DNA from: Pachysolen tannophilus NRRL Y-2460
Taxonomy: Eukaryota > Ascomycota > Pichiomycetes > Alaninales > Pachysolenaceae
Length of the DNA: 64,000 nt
Assembly (NCBI GenBank): GCA_001661245.1
Contig: KV454014.1
Coordinates: forward strand, 907,428 to 971,427
Reading direction: 5' to 3'
Shown here: positions 19,084-29,464 of the stretch, piece by piece
Layout: every line of letters begins with the position of its first letter
Numbering within the stretch: position 1 is the first letter of the stretch
Notes under the pieces: model-generated
What the model was told of the DNA's origin: nothing
The model's input: only the letters and a program-made list of their open reading frames with translations
The model's database searches: none
Position numbers and translations under genes: made by a program

Positions 19084-22000
19084 TTATTCTTCATTTCCGG
19101 AGAAACGACTTTGATATTCAACAGCTTTAGCCTTGACATAATCACAAGCTTTCAAGTCCTTTTTGTTTTCTTCAAATTCTAACCATTTTCTAAAGAAGAA
19201 TTTAGCTTGTTTCTTTGAAATTTTCTTTAAATTCAAAACTCTTTCAAACAATTCTTCAATTTTCTTTTTACCATCATTTCCATCTTCTTTATCCAATTTA
19301 ATTTCCTGATCTATGTAGACATTCCAAATATCAATTCTCTTTGGGACATCTGCAATCAAACCTTCAAATAATGAGCGACCTTGTTCTGGATCACCTTTGT
19401 TAAATTCCAATTGAGCAAATTTACGAACTATTTCAATGTGATCTCTCTTTGGTAATATCTGTAATGCACTAGATAATATTTGACGACATTCTTCCTGTTT
19501 ATGTTGATCAATCAAGAATGAACCATAAGAAAACCAAACCACAGTATGTTTGTTGAATTTTTTTAACATTTTCTTGAATAACTCATCAGCTTTGTCAAAT
19601 TTTTCAGATAAAATATATATTCCAGATAATTTTTGATGCATTGTTAAAGAATCCATATACTGACATGATCTCTTAAATAACTCTTCTAAAGTGTCTTCAC
19701 TTCCAAAAGTATTTTCCAAATTTAATAAAGCAATCCAGATATTCATCTTTTCTTGCTCATCACGGTAGTTGATCGTCTTTAAAGCACGTTCACCAATCTC
19801 CCGAGCTTTATCTACTTCACTTAATTGCAATTGGAAAGACATGTAATTCATCCACAAGATTGAAGAACTAGGATTACCGAGTAATAATCTTTCAAAATCG
19901 GCAACAGATTGAGGAGCTCTTGTATTTAAGTCAACAGTTTTATCCTCAACTATAGTAGACTTATTCTTCTTCTTTCTGTCCTTTTTAGATTTCTTATCAC
20001 TTGTAAAATCTTCCTCTTCATCAGAAGACTCTTCTCCGGCAGCAACCTGGTCCAAAATAGATGCAGTCCAGTCAAAACCATTAGTTGAAAGACCAGCAGA
20101 AACTGTATTCGAAAATGATGTCTCCTCTTCTTCGTCATCAGAACCGGACTCAGATTCTGAATTATCATTTTCAAATGCATCCTTCATAACTTGGTCGCCT
20201 TCTTCATCTTCATCATCCTTGTCATCTTCTTCGCTTGCTTCATCTTCGTCCTCTTCCTCTTCTTCCGAATTTTCGGCATCCTGTTCAAACTCTTCAGAAG
20301 AAATTTTTCCTTCTTCACCGTCTTCATCATTATCCTTTTCAGAGTCAGTGAAGTACGAGGCTTTCATACCAAGAGATAATTGCTTCTTTTCTGGATTGAT
20401 TTTTAGTATTTTAACTTTAACTCTGTCACCTTCACCAAATAATGCTTGAATGTTTTCAATTTTATTGTCAGAAATTTCAGAATGATGACATAAACCATCA
20501 ACATTCGAAGTTCCATCCAATTTAACAAATACACCAAAATCAGTGGCTTTCTTGACATAACCTTCATAAATCTCTCCTACTTTCAAATCTTCAAATCTTT
20601 TCAATGGATTCAGCTCACCACTAACTTCACTGGCCTTCAAACTTAATAAGATACGACCTTCTTCTTCAGCGCTGATGATTCTACACAGAACAGCCTGATG
20701 AGGTTTGAAAAATTTGTTCCAGTCTTTGATGTATGAATCTGATAGATCACTTACTCTCACGTATCCATAAATTTCACGGCCTAATGAAACAAATACACCT
20801 TTTGAAGTGACATTTTTAATAAAACCACGGACTATGTCTCCACTCTTCAAATCATTAATAGAAGATATTGGTCTATCTTTGGCATCTTTTGTACGTAAGG
20901 AAACAGCTATTTTGTTGTTTTCATGATCAACTTCTAAAATCGTAGCAACACAAATGTCATTAGTTGAAAAAATAGATTCTAACTTTTCAGTGTAGTCGTT
21001 CAATGCATCAGTAACAAATGAAACAGCAGTCACATCCTTACCAAGCTCAACCAAGACATAATTATCCTTAGTTTTCAACACTCTAGATGGGACCACTTGA
21101 CCAACTTTGACATCTTTTGAAGACAAGATTGGGTTTGGTCTCGATGATAAAGTAACAGCATTATGTTCTGTATCAACTTCTTCGACTGTAACTTCAAGAG
21201 CCGAACCTAATGGATAATTCTTATCTAAATCCTCAAAGGTAGATGCATCATCAGACAAGCTCATTAACGAAATACGTCCTCTAATTGTTGGAGAAATATT
21301 AACCCATAAATAACTTCTAGCAAAATTATTAATAAACGCAATCCATTTGGTACCAATTTTTGTATCAGATAAAGTTAACGGTTTATATACCTTGCTTTCA
21401 ACTAAATCTGATTTTTTAGCGGATAACTCCAAAACTAAATTTTTATTGTTCCTATGAGAAATAGGTAAAAATCTGTGATTACGGGCATCGTGATACCCAA
21501 TAATTTTAACATTTAAAACTTGGTCCTTTTTGAATTGTGATAACGGATGCTTCTTGTCGGTGATTTCTGACAAATTATCAAAAATTTGAGATATATCGAT
21601 ACGCCCTTGTAAATTATCAGCCAATTCAACATTTAACTGGGTAGATTTGACTGATTTAATAATTGCCTTGGTGAGAACACCTGGAACAAACTCGTCAAGA
21701 TTCTTAATTCTAGTGTCGACTGGATTGACAGCCATTTCCAGATTTGAATCAACTTTTAGTTCCTTCATAGACACTAAAAATCTTTTCTTGTCATTGTCCA
21801 ATCTTATAATTCTAACAGAAACTGATTTGTGTATATACAAATTTTCATCTTTTTCGATATACTTGGTTAAGGCTAAACCTGTTAACCTATTTGCAAAGCC
21901 AACAAAAACTCCTGAATCTGTAATCGATCTAATATATCCAGGAAAAACAGTTTCACTAACTGATATTTCTTTGAAAGAAGATGGTAAAACATTTCCTGAT

Positions 22001-24372
22001 CTGACAAAATCTACTAACGATTTCTTACCAGATAAAGTGATAACTCTAGATTTGGTATCCTTTTCCAAAGCCAAAACCTTTGGTAAAATTTTGCCAATTT
22101 CTAGTTTTTTTAATAAAGCTCTATTTTGTTCTATATTACCGTCTGACAAATGACCAGCAGAAATTACACCACGCAAATTACTATCTGGCAATTCAACAAT
22201 TACCGAGTTTTTTTCTTTCTCAACTATTACCACATCAACTATAGATTTTCCAGGTATTAATTCTGTTATAGCATCCTTTTGGGCCAGAGATAATGTGCTT
22301 GAAACACGGCACGATACCCTTAATTTCTTATTCTCCTTATCGACATTCAAAATTCTGACATTAATAGTTTGTCCTAATCTTAAATGATCTTCAGGATTTT
22401 TGACAAACGTTTCACTTATTTCAGACTTTGGTAAAAAAGCTTTTACATTGCCGAAAAATGAAACAATGCAACCATTAGGTTGAATCTTTTCAACTGTGGC
22501 AGGAGTACGTTTTCCTTCTTCGGCATCTTCCCATGAAGCGATTATATCTTCGTCATCAGCACCAACCAATGATTTCTTGAAAGTAACCATGACATTAGTC
22601 TTTCCTGCTTTTGGATGAGTTATTTTTAAAACTCTTCCCTTTACTTTGGCACCAATTTTGAATTTTCTTTCTGGATATATTAATTTTATATCACTCATGT
22701 GCAGTTTCGGTACATAAGCATCAAATTTGTCAAAAACTCTCAAAGAAATCCCACTTTCTGGTATAACTTTTAAAATTTCGGCTTGACATAATATACCAAC
22801 AGGAATATCTTCTGATCTTAAATATGTCTGCAGAATTTGTTTTTTATCAAAAGTTAAAATATAAAAATTATCAACCAAAGAATATCCCAAGACTCTTGCT
22901 TTATGTTTTGTTCCAATTTTGTATTCAACGTCAACACTTTCCTTTTCACTGATTCTTGAAACATGTGCTTGGCCCAAGACTGATTTATTTCCAACGTTTG
23001 CGTATATATAATTTGAATCATGACCATTTATTTCAACTTCGTCAAATACATGACCAATTGCGAAAGCTTCCAAAGGTGCAGATTCAGTTTTTGGGTCCCA
23101 AGCAGTTGGAGTCAATGCCAATATATGAGGCAAAATCGATAAAGTCAATTTTCTTTCTCCATTTTTTAACTGAGAAGATAGTACTCTCGCTTTAATGTTG
23201 GATCCTATAGCAAATTTATGTTTCAAAGCATTGAATTCAAAAGCATGAGCATGTGTAAAATTAATGGTTGCGTCACATAAACCAAAGACTTTACAAATTA
23301 ATCCATTATGTTTTACTTCTGTTATTATTGCTTCAACTAAAGGACCAGCAACAATTGAATCAACTGAAGAAATTGTAGTTATTGTGCCTGTTTTTTTGGA
23401 AGAACCTGAAGGAATTTTACATGTGATTGTTCTAGAATTAGCGACATTTTTAGCAATTGATGTAAGTAATACTGAACCAATTTTTAAACTATCCACGTCA
23501 ACACCTCCACTTATAAGTTCTTTTTTAGATATAAAACCTTTTTTATCATCCATACCAGTATTTAAAATAGCCCCATGATCTTCTATAGAAGTAATAGAAA
23601 CTTGTAAAGTTGCATTTAAAACCAAATCATCAATTTCTAAAAATTTATTCACTTGTTCAGGTTCGATTGTTAATTGGATTCTTTTCTTTATAGTTTTATT
23701 AATTTTGCCGCTATTACTATTTGAATCTTCAACAACTAAAGCTCTCAACCATTGACCAATTTTAAAATAGTTTCTTAAATCTGGAAGCTCAGAAGTGGTG
23801 TTCTCCTCCTCTTCCTCCTCCTGCTGTTGATCATCATCACCATCATCGTCAAAAGCATTTTTTTCTTCTTGTTCTTGTTCTTCTTGAAATTTTTCTAATA
23901 AAGAAGTGATTTCTTCACTTATAGCAGTAATGGGGATAAACCCAGTTATATTATCAGTTAATGCCAAGCAGATTTCCATCTTATTTATCTGTGAGATTTG
24001 CCCCAATATCGTTGTTCCTGGTGTCAATGTTTTCAAATTGAAATTTTCAACTTCAATTGATTTCTTTTCTCCCAAAGTGGGAACACCACTAGTAGACAAA
24101 GATGATTTCTTCTTGGCCCTTTTAGCAACCAGCAATTTCTTCTTCTTTGCCAGAGGCGGCCCCTCTGCATCTTTTGAAACATCAGTTTTCGTCTCAAATA
24201 AAATATCTCTAGCAGCTTCATTAGCAACTTCCTTAATCTCTAATGGTGTTAATACCGATGCACCACCTCTTGGAAATGCAATCTCACTACTACTAATAAT
24301 TGATTGTGGCCGAGCACCAGCTGACACATCCCCCGAGGAATCGTCAGTTATCTTTCTCTTCTGAGGAGTCAT
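19084..24372 (-). CDS. RRP5: Ribosome biogenesis factor Rrp5 (S1 repeats + HAT repeats)
   Basis: A 1762-residue protein starting at the ATG at 24370-24372 (MTPQKRK); the frame continues to a TTG at 24414 that is not a credible start. The N-terminus is basic. Then come about a dozen S1 RNA-binding repeats, e.g. GDIVRGFIKNVTSKGVFVSL and GEIYEGYVKKATDFGVFVKL in the C-terminal half. A long acidic Glu/Asp/Ser linker occupies about residues 1345-1470. Half-a-TPR (HAT) repeats finish the protein (SVADFERLLLGNPSSSILW onward). This order is diagnostic of Rrp5, needed for both 18S and 5.8S/25S pre-rRNA processing. S. cerevisiae Rrp5 has 1729 residues, so this is full length. Its promoter has PAC and RRPE elements, as expected for the ribosome-biogenesis regulon. 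Confidence 0.97.
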   Translation of the reverse strand: MTPQKRKITDDSSGDVSAGARPQSIISSSEIAFPRGGASVLTPLEIKEVANEAARDILFETKTDVSKDAEGPPLAKKKKLLVAKRAKKKSSLSTSGVPTLGEKKSIEVENFNLKTLTPGTTILGQISQINKMEICLALTDNITGFIPITAISEEITSLLEKFQEEQEQEEKNAFDDDGDDDQQQEEEEEENTTSELPDLRNYFKIGQWLRALVVEDSNSNSGKINKTIKKRIQLTIEPEQVNKFLEIDDLVLNATLQVSITSIEDHGAILNTGMDDKKGFISKKELISGGVDVDSLKIGSVLLTSIAKNVANSRTITCKIPSGSSKKTGTITTISSVDSIVAGPLVEAIITEVKHNGLICKVFGLCDATINFTHAHAFEFNALKHKFAIGSNIKARVLSSQLKNGERKLTLSILPHILALTPTAWDPKTESAPLEAFAIGHVFDEVEINGHDSNYIYANVGNKSVLGQAHVSRISEKESVDVEYKIGTKHKARVLGYSLVDNFYILTFDKKQILQTYLRSEDIPVGILCQAEILKVIPESGISLRVFDKFDAYVPKLHMSDIKLIYPERKFKIGAKVKGRVLKITHPKAGKTNVMVTFKKSLVGADDEDIIASWEDAEEGKRTPATVEKIQPNGCIVSFFGNVKAFLPKSEISETFVKNPEDHLRLGQTINVRILNVDKENKKLRVSCRVSSTLSLAQKDAITELIPGKSIVDVVIVEKEKNSVIVELPDSNLRGVISAGHLSDGNIEQNRALLKKLEIGKILPKVLALEKDTKSRVITLSGKKSLVDFVRSGNVLPSSFKEISVSETVFPGYIRSITDSGVFVGFANRLTGLALTKYIEKDENLYIHKSVSVRIIRLDNDKKRFLVSMKELKVDSNLEMAVNPVDTRIKNLDEFVPGVLTKAIIKSVKSTQLNVELADNLQGRIDISQIFDNLSEITDKKHPLSQFKKDQVLNVKIIGYHDARNHRFLPISHRNNKNLVLELSAKKSDLVESKVYKPLTLSDTKIGTKWIAFINNFARSYLWVNISPTIRGRISLMSLSDDASTFEDLDKNYPLGSALEVTVEEVDTEHNAVTLSSRPNPILSSKDVKVGQVVPSRVLKTKDNYVLVELGKDVTAVSFVTDALNDYTEKLESIFSTNDICVATILEVDHENNKIAVSLRTKDAKDRPISSINDLKSGDIVRGFIKNVTSKGVFVSLGREIYGYVRVSDLSDSYIKDWNKFFKPHQAVLCRIISAEEEGRILLSLKASEVSGELNPLKRFEDLKVGEIYEGYVKKATDFGVFVKLDGTSNVDGLCHHSEISDNKIENIQALFGEGDRVKVKILKINPEKKQLSLGMKASYFTDSEKDNDEDGEEGKISSEEFEQDAENSEEEEEDEDEASEEDDKDDEDEEGDQVMKDAFENDNSESESGSDDEEEETSFSNTVSAGLSTNGFDWTASILDQVAAGEESSDEEEDFTSDKKSKKDRKKKNKSTIVEDKTVDLNTRAPQSVADFERLLLGNPSSSILWMNYMSFQLQLSEVDKAREIGERALKTINYRDEQEKMNIWIALLNLENTFGSEDTLEELFKRSCQYMDSLTMHQKLSGIYILSEKFDKADELFKKMLKKFNKHTVVWFSYGSFLIDQHKQEECRQILSSALQILPKRDHIEIVRKFAQLEFNKGDPEQGRSLFEGLIADVPKRIDIWNVYIDQEIKLDKEDGNDGKKKIEELFERVLNLKKISKKQAKFFFRKWLEFEENKKDLKACDYVKAKAVEYQSRFSGNEE

Positions 24373-24470
24373 GATACCACACACACAATATATATATATA
24401 TATATGAAAACCAACTAACAATATAGATATATATATATACTTATATATATATATATAATTAAATAACTTG

Positions 24471-24525
24471 AGTTGAAAAATTTTTTTTTGGCCCTTAATA
24501 AGAAAAAAAAAAAAATTTTTCAACT
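24471..24525. promoter_or_regulatory. Paired RRPE elements forming an inverted repeat (RRP5 promoter)
   Basis: TGAAAAATTTT (RRPE consensus) at 24474-24484 and its reverse complement AAAAATTTTTCA at 24511-24522. They sit inside 19-base perfect inverted arms, 24471-24489 and 24507-24525. RRPE is bound by Stb3 in S. cerevisiae and marks ribosome-biogenesis genes. Confidence 0.8.
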
Positions 24526-24527
24526 GA

Positions 24528-24537
24528 GCGATGAGAT
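24528..24537. promoter_or_regulatory. PAC element of RRP5 promoter
   Basis: GCGATGAGAT, a full match to the polymerase A and C (PAC) consensus bound by Dot6/Tod6 in S. cerevisiae. It lies immediately beside the RRPE pair, the classic arrangement at ribosome-biogenesis genes. Confidence 0.85.
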
Positions 24538-24878
24538 TTCCTATTTGGGAACGTTGAGCTTATGCACACGCCACTATTTTTTTCTCCCCTTTTCTCCCCT
24601 TTTTCCCCCTTTTTTAGACTTTTCTGGCCATTATTATTTATGTCCGATATTTTTGAATGTGTTTGTGTAACTAACTGTTCAAGAAATTAAGAAGATGAGA
24701 GGTTAGGTTTATGGATTATGGTGTTTTGAATTATTTTGATCTTGAAGAGTTGTGTTTTTATTTAATTCCTTTTTTTCTTTTTTGTTTCTTGAGCTCAATT
24801 ATTCTGATTTTAAATCTAACATATAATATTTAGATACACACATAAAAGTTATACCTTTTTTTTGTTTTTGTTGATAGA

Positions 24879-26336
24879 ATGCAGTTTCCAAGATTAGTTT
24901 ATAATAGATTGAAAGAATCTCCTTTAAGTTTTCGTTATTGGTTAATGGTTTCTGGGGGGGTTTTTCTATGTTTGGTTTTAGTTTTGCGAGTTGTACAAAT
25001 TTCTAATAAGGTTGAAGATCAAAGATATGGTATTAATTCTTTTAATCAAATATCAAATTCAATTTTTTTAAATGAATTTGGTGAATGTGCATATTCAGAT
25101 ATGTATAAAAGTTTTGAATGTTTACAAAAATATAAGACAAATTTAGTTAAAGAAGTTGATGGTAGTGAGATTTCAAGTTTAGGGAAATTTCAATTAAAAA
25201 ATTGTATTGAATCTGTTTCTAAAAGTTCAAATGAGTTTTCATTAATTTTAAATGTTTATAATTGTTATTATCAAGCTGATATTATAGAAATATCAAATGA
25301 TTTTCAAAAACAAAAACAAAAAATGGATACAAGTTTAAGAAATTTTAAGAATGAGAATGAGAATGAGAATCAGCAGGAGAATGAGAAGGATAAATTTGGG
25401 AAATGGTTATTGGTTAAAGCAAGTTTTTTATGTTTTATTTCTCTGCAATTATGGGGGGTTTTCATATATGGTTTTATTTTGCCATATATTATGTCAAATA
25501 ATTTTAAATTATCATTTTTTAAAATTTGGGAAAACTGTATTGATGATTTTCAAAATTTAAAATTGAAATTACAATTGAAATTAAAAGAAGAAACTGAAAA
25601 TGTAATTCCAGTTGAAAAAATTATTTCAACACCAATATCAACCATAAATCAAACTCAATTAAAACCTATAATTGAGAAAAAATTTCCTAGACAAGAAGAA
25701 GAACATCCATTAAATTCTGGTTTGAAAGCCAAGATTGGAAATCGAGTTTTCAATTTAGGTGATGATAAAGGTAGAAAAGAATGGCAAGATTATTGTAAAA
25801 ATCAAATCAAATCTTCAGCTACAAAGGATAAAAAGGAAATATCATCATCAACCAATAGAGAAGTTTTCTTGAAAAGTTCTTCTTCTAATATTAGTATTGA
25901 TAATTTAATTTCAAAACCAAATAAAGATTCTTTTAATAAAGAAAACTTTAATGAATCTAAAAATGAAAAACAAATTACAAATACAACTGTTACTTTTTTA
26001 CAAAAACCACCAGCTATAATTGGGTTCTCCAATCTTAATATAACAAGTTCAGATTCTATCTTTAACAGAGAAAACGAAAATAGAACCGGAAATGGAAACA
26101 AAAATGAAACAGCAATTACCAATCTGGCTATTACCAATCTATCTAAAACGGTACCTACTTCAACTACTACGACTACAACTACAACTACCAATGGCGATAA
26201 TGGCGACAACTCCTCAAAGATAACAGTTTCAGCAAGTGCAAACATCCAGAGATTTGACAAAAACGGCAAGGCTTACCGCAGAATATTTATCCCAGGACAA
26301 GGCTGGATTTCTGCAAAGCGACTTGAAGTTGTTTAA
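24879..26336 (+). CDS. Unrecognised two-span membrane protein
   Basis: A 485-residue protein I cannot assign. The start is the first ATG. A hydrophobic span lies near residues 20-42 (WLMVSGGVFLCLVLVLRVV). A loop of about 130 residues contains five cysteines (ECAYSD, FECLQ, KNCIES, NCYYQ), followed by a charged coil with ENENENQ repeats. A second span near 178-203 comes next (ASFLCFISLQLWGVFIYGFI). The Cys-bearing loop between the spans could be lumenal and disulfide-bonded. The C-terminal 280 residues are hydrophilic, Ser/Thr/Asn/Lys-rich and probably cytosolic, with a run of nine Thr. They end in a compact, aromatic tail (RRIFIPGQGWISAKRLEVV) that looks like a short conserved motif. It is divergent from RRP5. 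No function is proposed. Confidence 0.7.
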   Translation: MQFPRLVYNRLKESPLSFRYWLMVSGGVFLCLVLVLRVVQISNKVEDQRYGINSFNQISNSIFLNEFGECAYSDMYKSFECLQKYKTNLVKEVDGSEISSLGKFQLKNCIESVSKSSNEFSLILNVYNCYYQADIIEISNDFQKQKQKMDTSLRNFKNENENENQQENEKDKFGKWLLVKASFLCFISLQLWGVFIYGFILPYIMSNNFKLSFFKIWENCIDDFQNLKLKLQLKLKEETENVIPVEKIISTPISTINQTQLKPIIEKKFPRQEEEHPLNSGLKAKIGNRVFNLGDDKGRKEWQDYCKNQIKSSATKDKKEISSSTNREVFLKSSSSNISIDNLISKPNKDSFNKENFNESKNEKQITNTTVTFLQKPPAIIGFSNLNITSSDSIFNRENENRTGNGNKNETAITNLAITNLSKTVPTSTTTTTTTTTNGDNGDNSSKITVSASANIQRFDKNGKAYRRIFIPGQGWISAKRLEVV

Positions 26337-26625
26337 GAGCTCAAGATCTTCTTCAAGAGAGCTTTTAAAGAGAATAAGTCAAAAACGTTATCGTGTAAAA
26401 TGTTCAAATTTGTCTTTTTTTGGATTTTTGGTATTTTTTTTGGTTTTTGTGTGTATAACAGACCTCAATAATAATAATAATAATAATATAACTAAAAGAT
26501 ATAGATAATATAATATAATATAAATTCAATGTAAAGTTAAGTATATAAGTTTAATTGTGATAATATATTGTATTCATTGTTTTTGCAGTTTTGAAAATTT
26601 TTAGGTTTTTAGGATTTAGGTTTCC

Positions 26626-27345
26626 ATGTATCCAGAAAACCACTATACTTTGGTGTTTGACATATATAATCCTAAACGATTAGTTGAGGACAAAAGATAT
26701 ATTGATTGTTTGATTGGTAAAAAAATTGATATTTGTGAAATTGAAATTGATAATTGGGTTTCAAAAATTTTAGAAACTGGTGATATATTTACATCATATA
26801 ATTTACAATCTAATAATAGTGTTAGTATAAATCAGAGTGGTATTAAAGAATTAATTGAAGTTTTTAAACAGAATTTAAAATTGGGAACTCCTTATCTTGT
26901 TAAAGGTATTGATTATAGATTTACAAAATTAGAGATTATACCAGTAGATATGGATAGTGAAAATTTTCAATTACGAGCCAAATTTTTAGGACTTGGTGTT
27001 ATTAGATTATTTAGAAATCATGAAAATGAAGAAGATTTAAGAAAAGAAAATAAAGTTGAAGGTGATGATACTATGGTTGCTATAGTTGCAGTTCCAACAT
27101 ATTTTACAGCAACTGATTTATTAGGATTTTTAGGTGAAGATACAAAGAAAAATGTTTCACATTTTAGATTATTAAGATCAAATCAACCTAATAGGTTTAT
27201 GGTTTTAATGAAATTTAGAAATAATGAATTTGCAAAAGATTTTAAAGAAAAATTTAATGGTAAAAGTTTTAATTCTATGGAACCAGAAACATGTCAAGTG
27301 ATTTTTGTTAAAAAAATTTTATTTATTAAACAAACAAATAAAAAC

Positions 27346-27377
<32 letters not shown>

Positions 27378-28626
27378 TACTTATTCAGGTTCTATATCAT
27401 CAGAAACTGAAACTGAAACTGAAATTTCTTCTTATAATAATAATAATATTCCATATTTATTAGATGATCCATTCACTTCTCCTCCTACTTCATCTACTTC
27501 TTTAAAACCAAAACCACCACCAACTCCTACTTTAACGGAGTTACCAACTTGTCCTGTATGCTTGGAAAGAATGGATGCTAGCATTACAGGTTTATTGACA
27601 ATTCCTTGTCAACATACTTTCCATTGTCAATGCTTATCCAGATGGAAAGATGATACTTGTCCAGTTTGCAGATATTCAAATAAACTTGAAAGAACACAAA
27701 ATTTAATAAATAAAAAATTTCTGGAAAATTGTTCTATTTGTTCAACAACCAATAATTTATGGGCATGTCTTATTTGTGGTAATGTCGGTTGTGGTAGATA
27801 CGATTCTGGTCATGCTATACATCATTATCATGATACAGACCATTGTTTTGCCATGAATTTAGATAGTCAAAGAGTTTGGGATTATGCAGGAGATAATTAC
27901 GTTCATAGATTATTAAGAAATGAAACTGATGGTAAATTGGTTGAATTACCTGCTAGAGATGAAAAACATAAAAAAAATAATAATAATAATAGTAATAATA
28001 ATAATAACGGAAGTGGAGGAACCACTCCTGGTGATGGACATGATGCAACGAGTGATGATAAAGTGGATAAAGTAGGATTTGAGTATTCTCAATTGTTAAT
28101 TCAACAAGCAGAATCTCAAAGAGATTATTATGAGTCCAAGATAAATGAGTTGAGTGATAGATTATCTAAATACCAAGAAGCACAACAAGAAGAAGAATCA
28201 TTGAGAAGAAAAAAAGAAGCTGAAGAAAGAGATTTTCAATTTAATGAATTAAATTTAAAATTAGAAGCATTATCAATTGATTTGCCTGATTTAAAAAATC
28301 AATTACTGCAAGCAGAGAAAAAATTAGCAAAAGCATTAAAAGAAAATGAATCTGTAAATAGAAATTTAAAAGAAGAGAAAACAATATCAGAATCTTTATT
28401 ACAAAGAGTTGAATTTTTGGAACTGGAAATTGCAAAATTAGAAAAAGAAAAAAAAGAATTACAAGAAGCAAATCAGGATTTGATGTTTTTTTTGGAAACG
28501 TCACAAAAATGTGAAAATGATCCTGAATTAAAAAATCAGGACATAATCATTCAAAACAATCAAAATTCTTCATCCTCATCAAATAAAGATAAAAAGGTTA
28601 GTAAAAATAAAAAGAGGTTAAGATAA
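26626..28626 (+). CDS. ETP1: BRAP2-like RING/ZnF-UBP protein Etp1
   Basis: A 666-residue protein with the full BRAP2 architecture. A BRAP2/RRM-like domain lies at about 145-225 (VAIVAVPTYFTATDLLGFLG). A C3H2C3-type RING starts at Cys309 (CPVCLERMD, then CQHTFHCQCLSRW and CPVC). A UBP-type zinc finger follows from about residue 368 (CSICSTTNNLWACLICGNVGCGRY to RVWDYAGDNYVHRL), and then a long coiled coil at about 490-645. Asn runs separate the modules. Human BRAP2 is a Ras-responsive E3 ligase; S. cerevisiae Etp1 (YHL010C) is needed for ethanol tolerance and binds ubiquitin. It is about 80 residues longer than S. cerevisiae Etp1, mostly from low-complexity inserts. The gene is convergent with GCS1. 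Confidence 0.93.
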
Positions 28627-29464
28627 GGATTTAAATATATATATATATATATATTTATAATTTTAAGATTTTGGAAATTTCTTTTAGCAGTTGAGAGAAT
28701 TAACAATTTGAGTATTGCTCTCATGTAGCAGAACGATAACAATGTTAATTTTTTTTTTTCTTTTGACAAAATTGAAACCGATAATCCAAATGTTCACTAC
28801 ACCTGTAAACTATAAAAAGTATAGTAATCAATATTCAAATGTAATAATAATAATAAAAATATATAAGTAATATCAAATGGGCAAAAAAAAAACCAAAAAA
28901 AAAAAAAAAANNNNNNNNNNNNNNNNNNNNNNNNNNNNNNNNNNNNNNNNNNNNNNNNNNNNNNNNNNNNNNNNNNNNNNNNNNNNNNNNNNNNNNNNNN
29001 NNNNNNNNNNNNNNNNNNNNNNNNNNNNNNNNNNNNNNNNNNNNNNNNNNNNNNNNNNNNNNNNNNNNNNNNNNNNNNNNNNNNNNNNNNNNNNNNNNNN
29101 NNNNNNNNNNNNNNNNNNNNNNNNNNNNNNNNNNNNNNNNNNNNNNNNNNNNNNNNNNNNNNNNNNNNNNNNNNNNNNNNNNNNNNNNNNNNNNNNNNNN
29201 NNNNNNNNNNNNNNNNNNNNNNNNNNNNNNNNNNNNNNNNNNNNNNNNNNNNNAAAAAAAAAAAAAAAAACAAATGAAGTCTAAACATGAAGAGTTTAGA
29301 AACAAGTGATAACATTGTAAAGCAAAATAACAAATAACTGGAATCAAAGCAACTAAAAAAAAATCTTTAATGTTTATCTTTTTTATATATACGTATATAT
29401 AAATGTTTTATTTTATTATGTACTTTTTTGGTTTTTTTTTTTCTTCTTTTCATCTTGTGTTAGA
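28627..29464. other. Convergent intergenic region with assembly gap
   Basis: Intergenic DNA between the ETP1 and GCS1 3' ends. It contains 343 undetermined bases (28911-29253) bordered on both sides by poly(A). Nothing coding is visible outside the gap. What the gap contains cannot be known from this sequence. Confidence 0.6.
28911..29253. other. Assembly gap (343 N) flanked by poly(A)
   Basis: A run of N with A-homopolymers at both edges, so the assembly probably broke in a long A-rich repeat. Frames drawn across it are meaningless. Confidence 0.98.

Larger units (their letters stand above)
24373..24878. other. Divergent promoter of RRP5 and an unknown membrane-protein gene
   Basis: About 505 bases. 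Near RRP5 there are TA repeats (24389-24460), followed by RRPE and PAC elements (separate entries) and then C/T-rich sequence. The motifs are 100-165 bases upstream of the RRP5 ATG. Confidence 0.7.

Noticed and set aside
23906-24364. 152-codon plus-strand open frame within RRP5
   Set aside because: Antisense to a conserved coding region and without recognisable domains; typical shadow frame.
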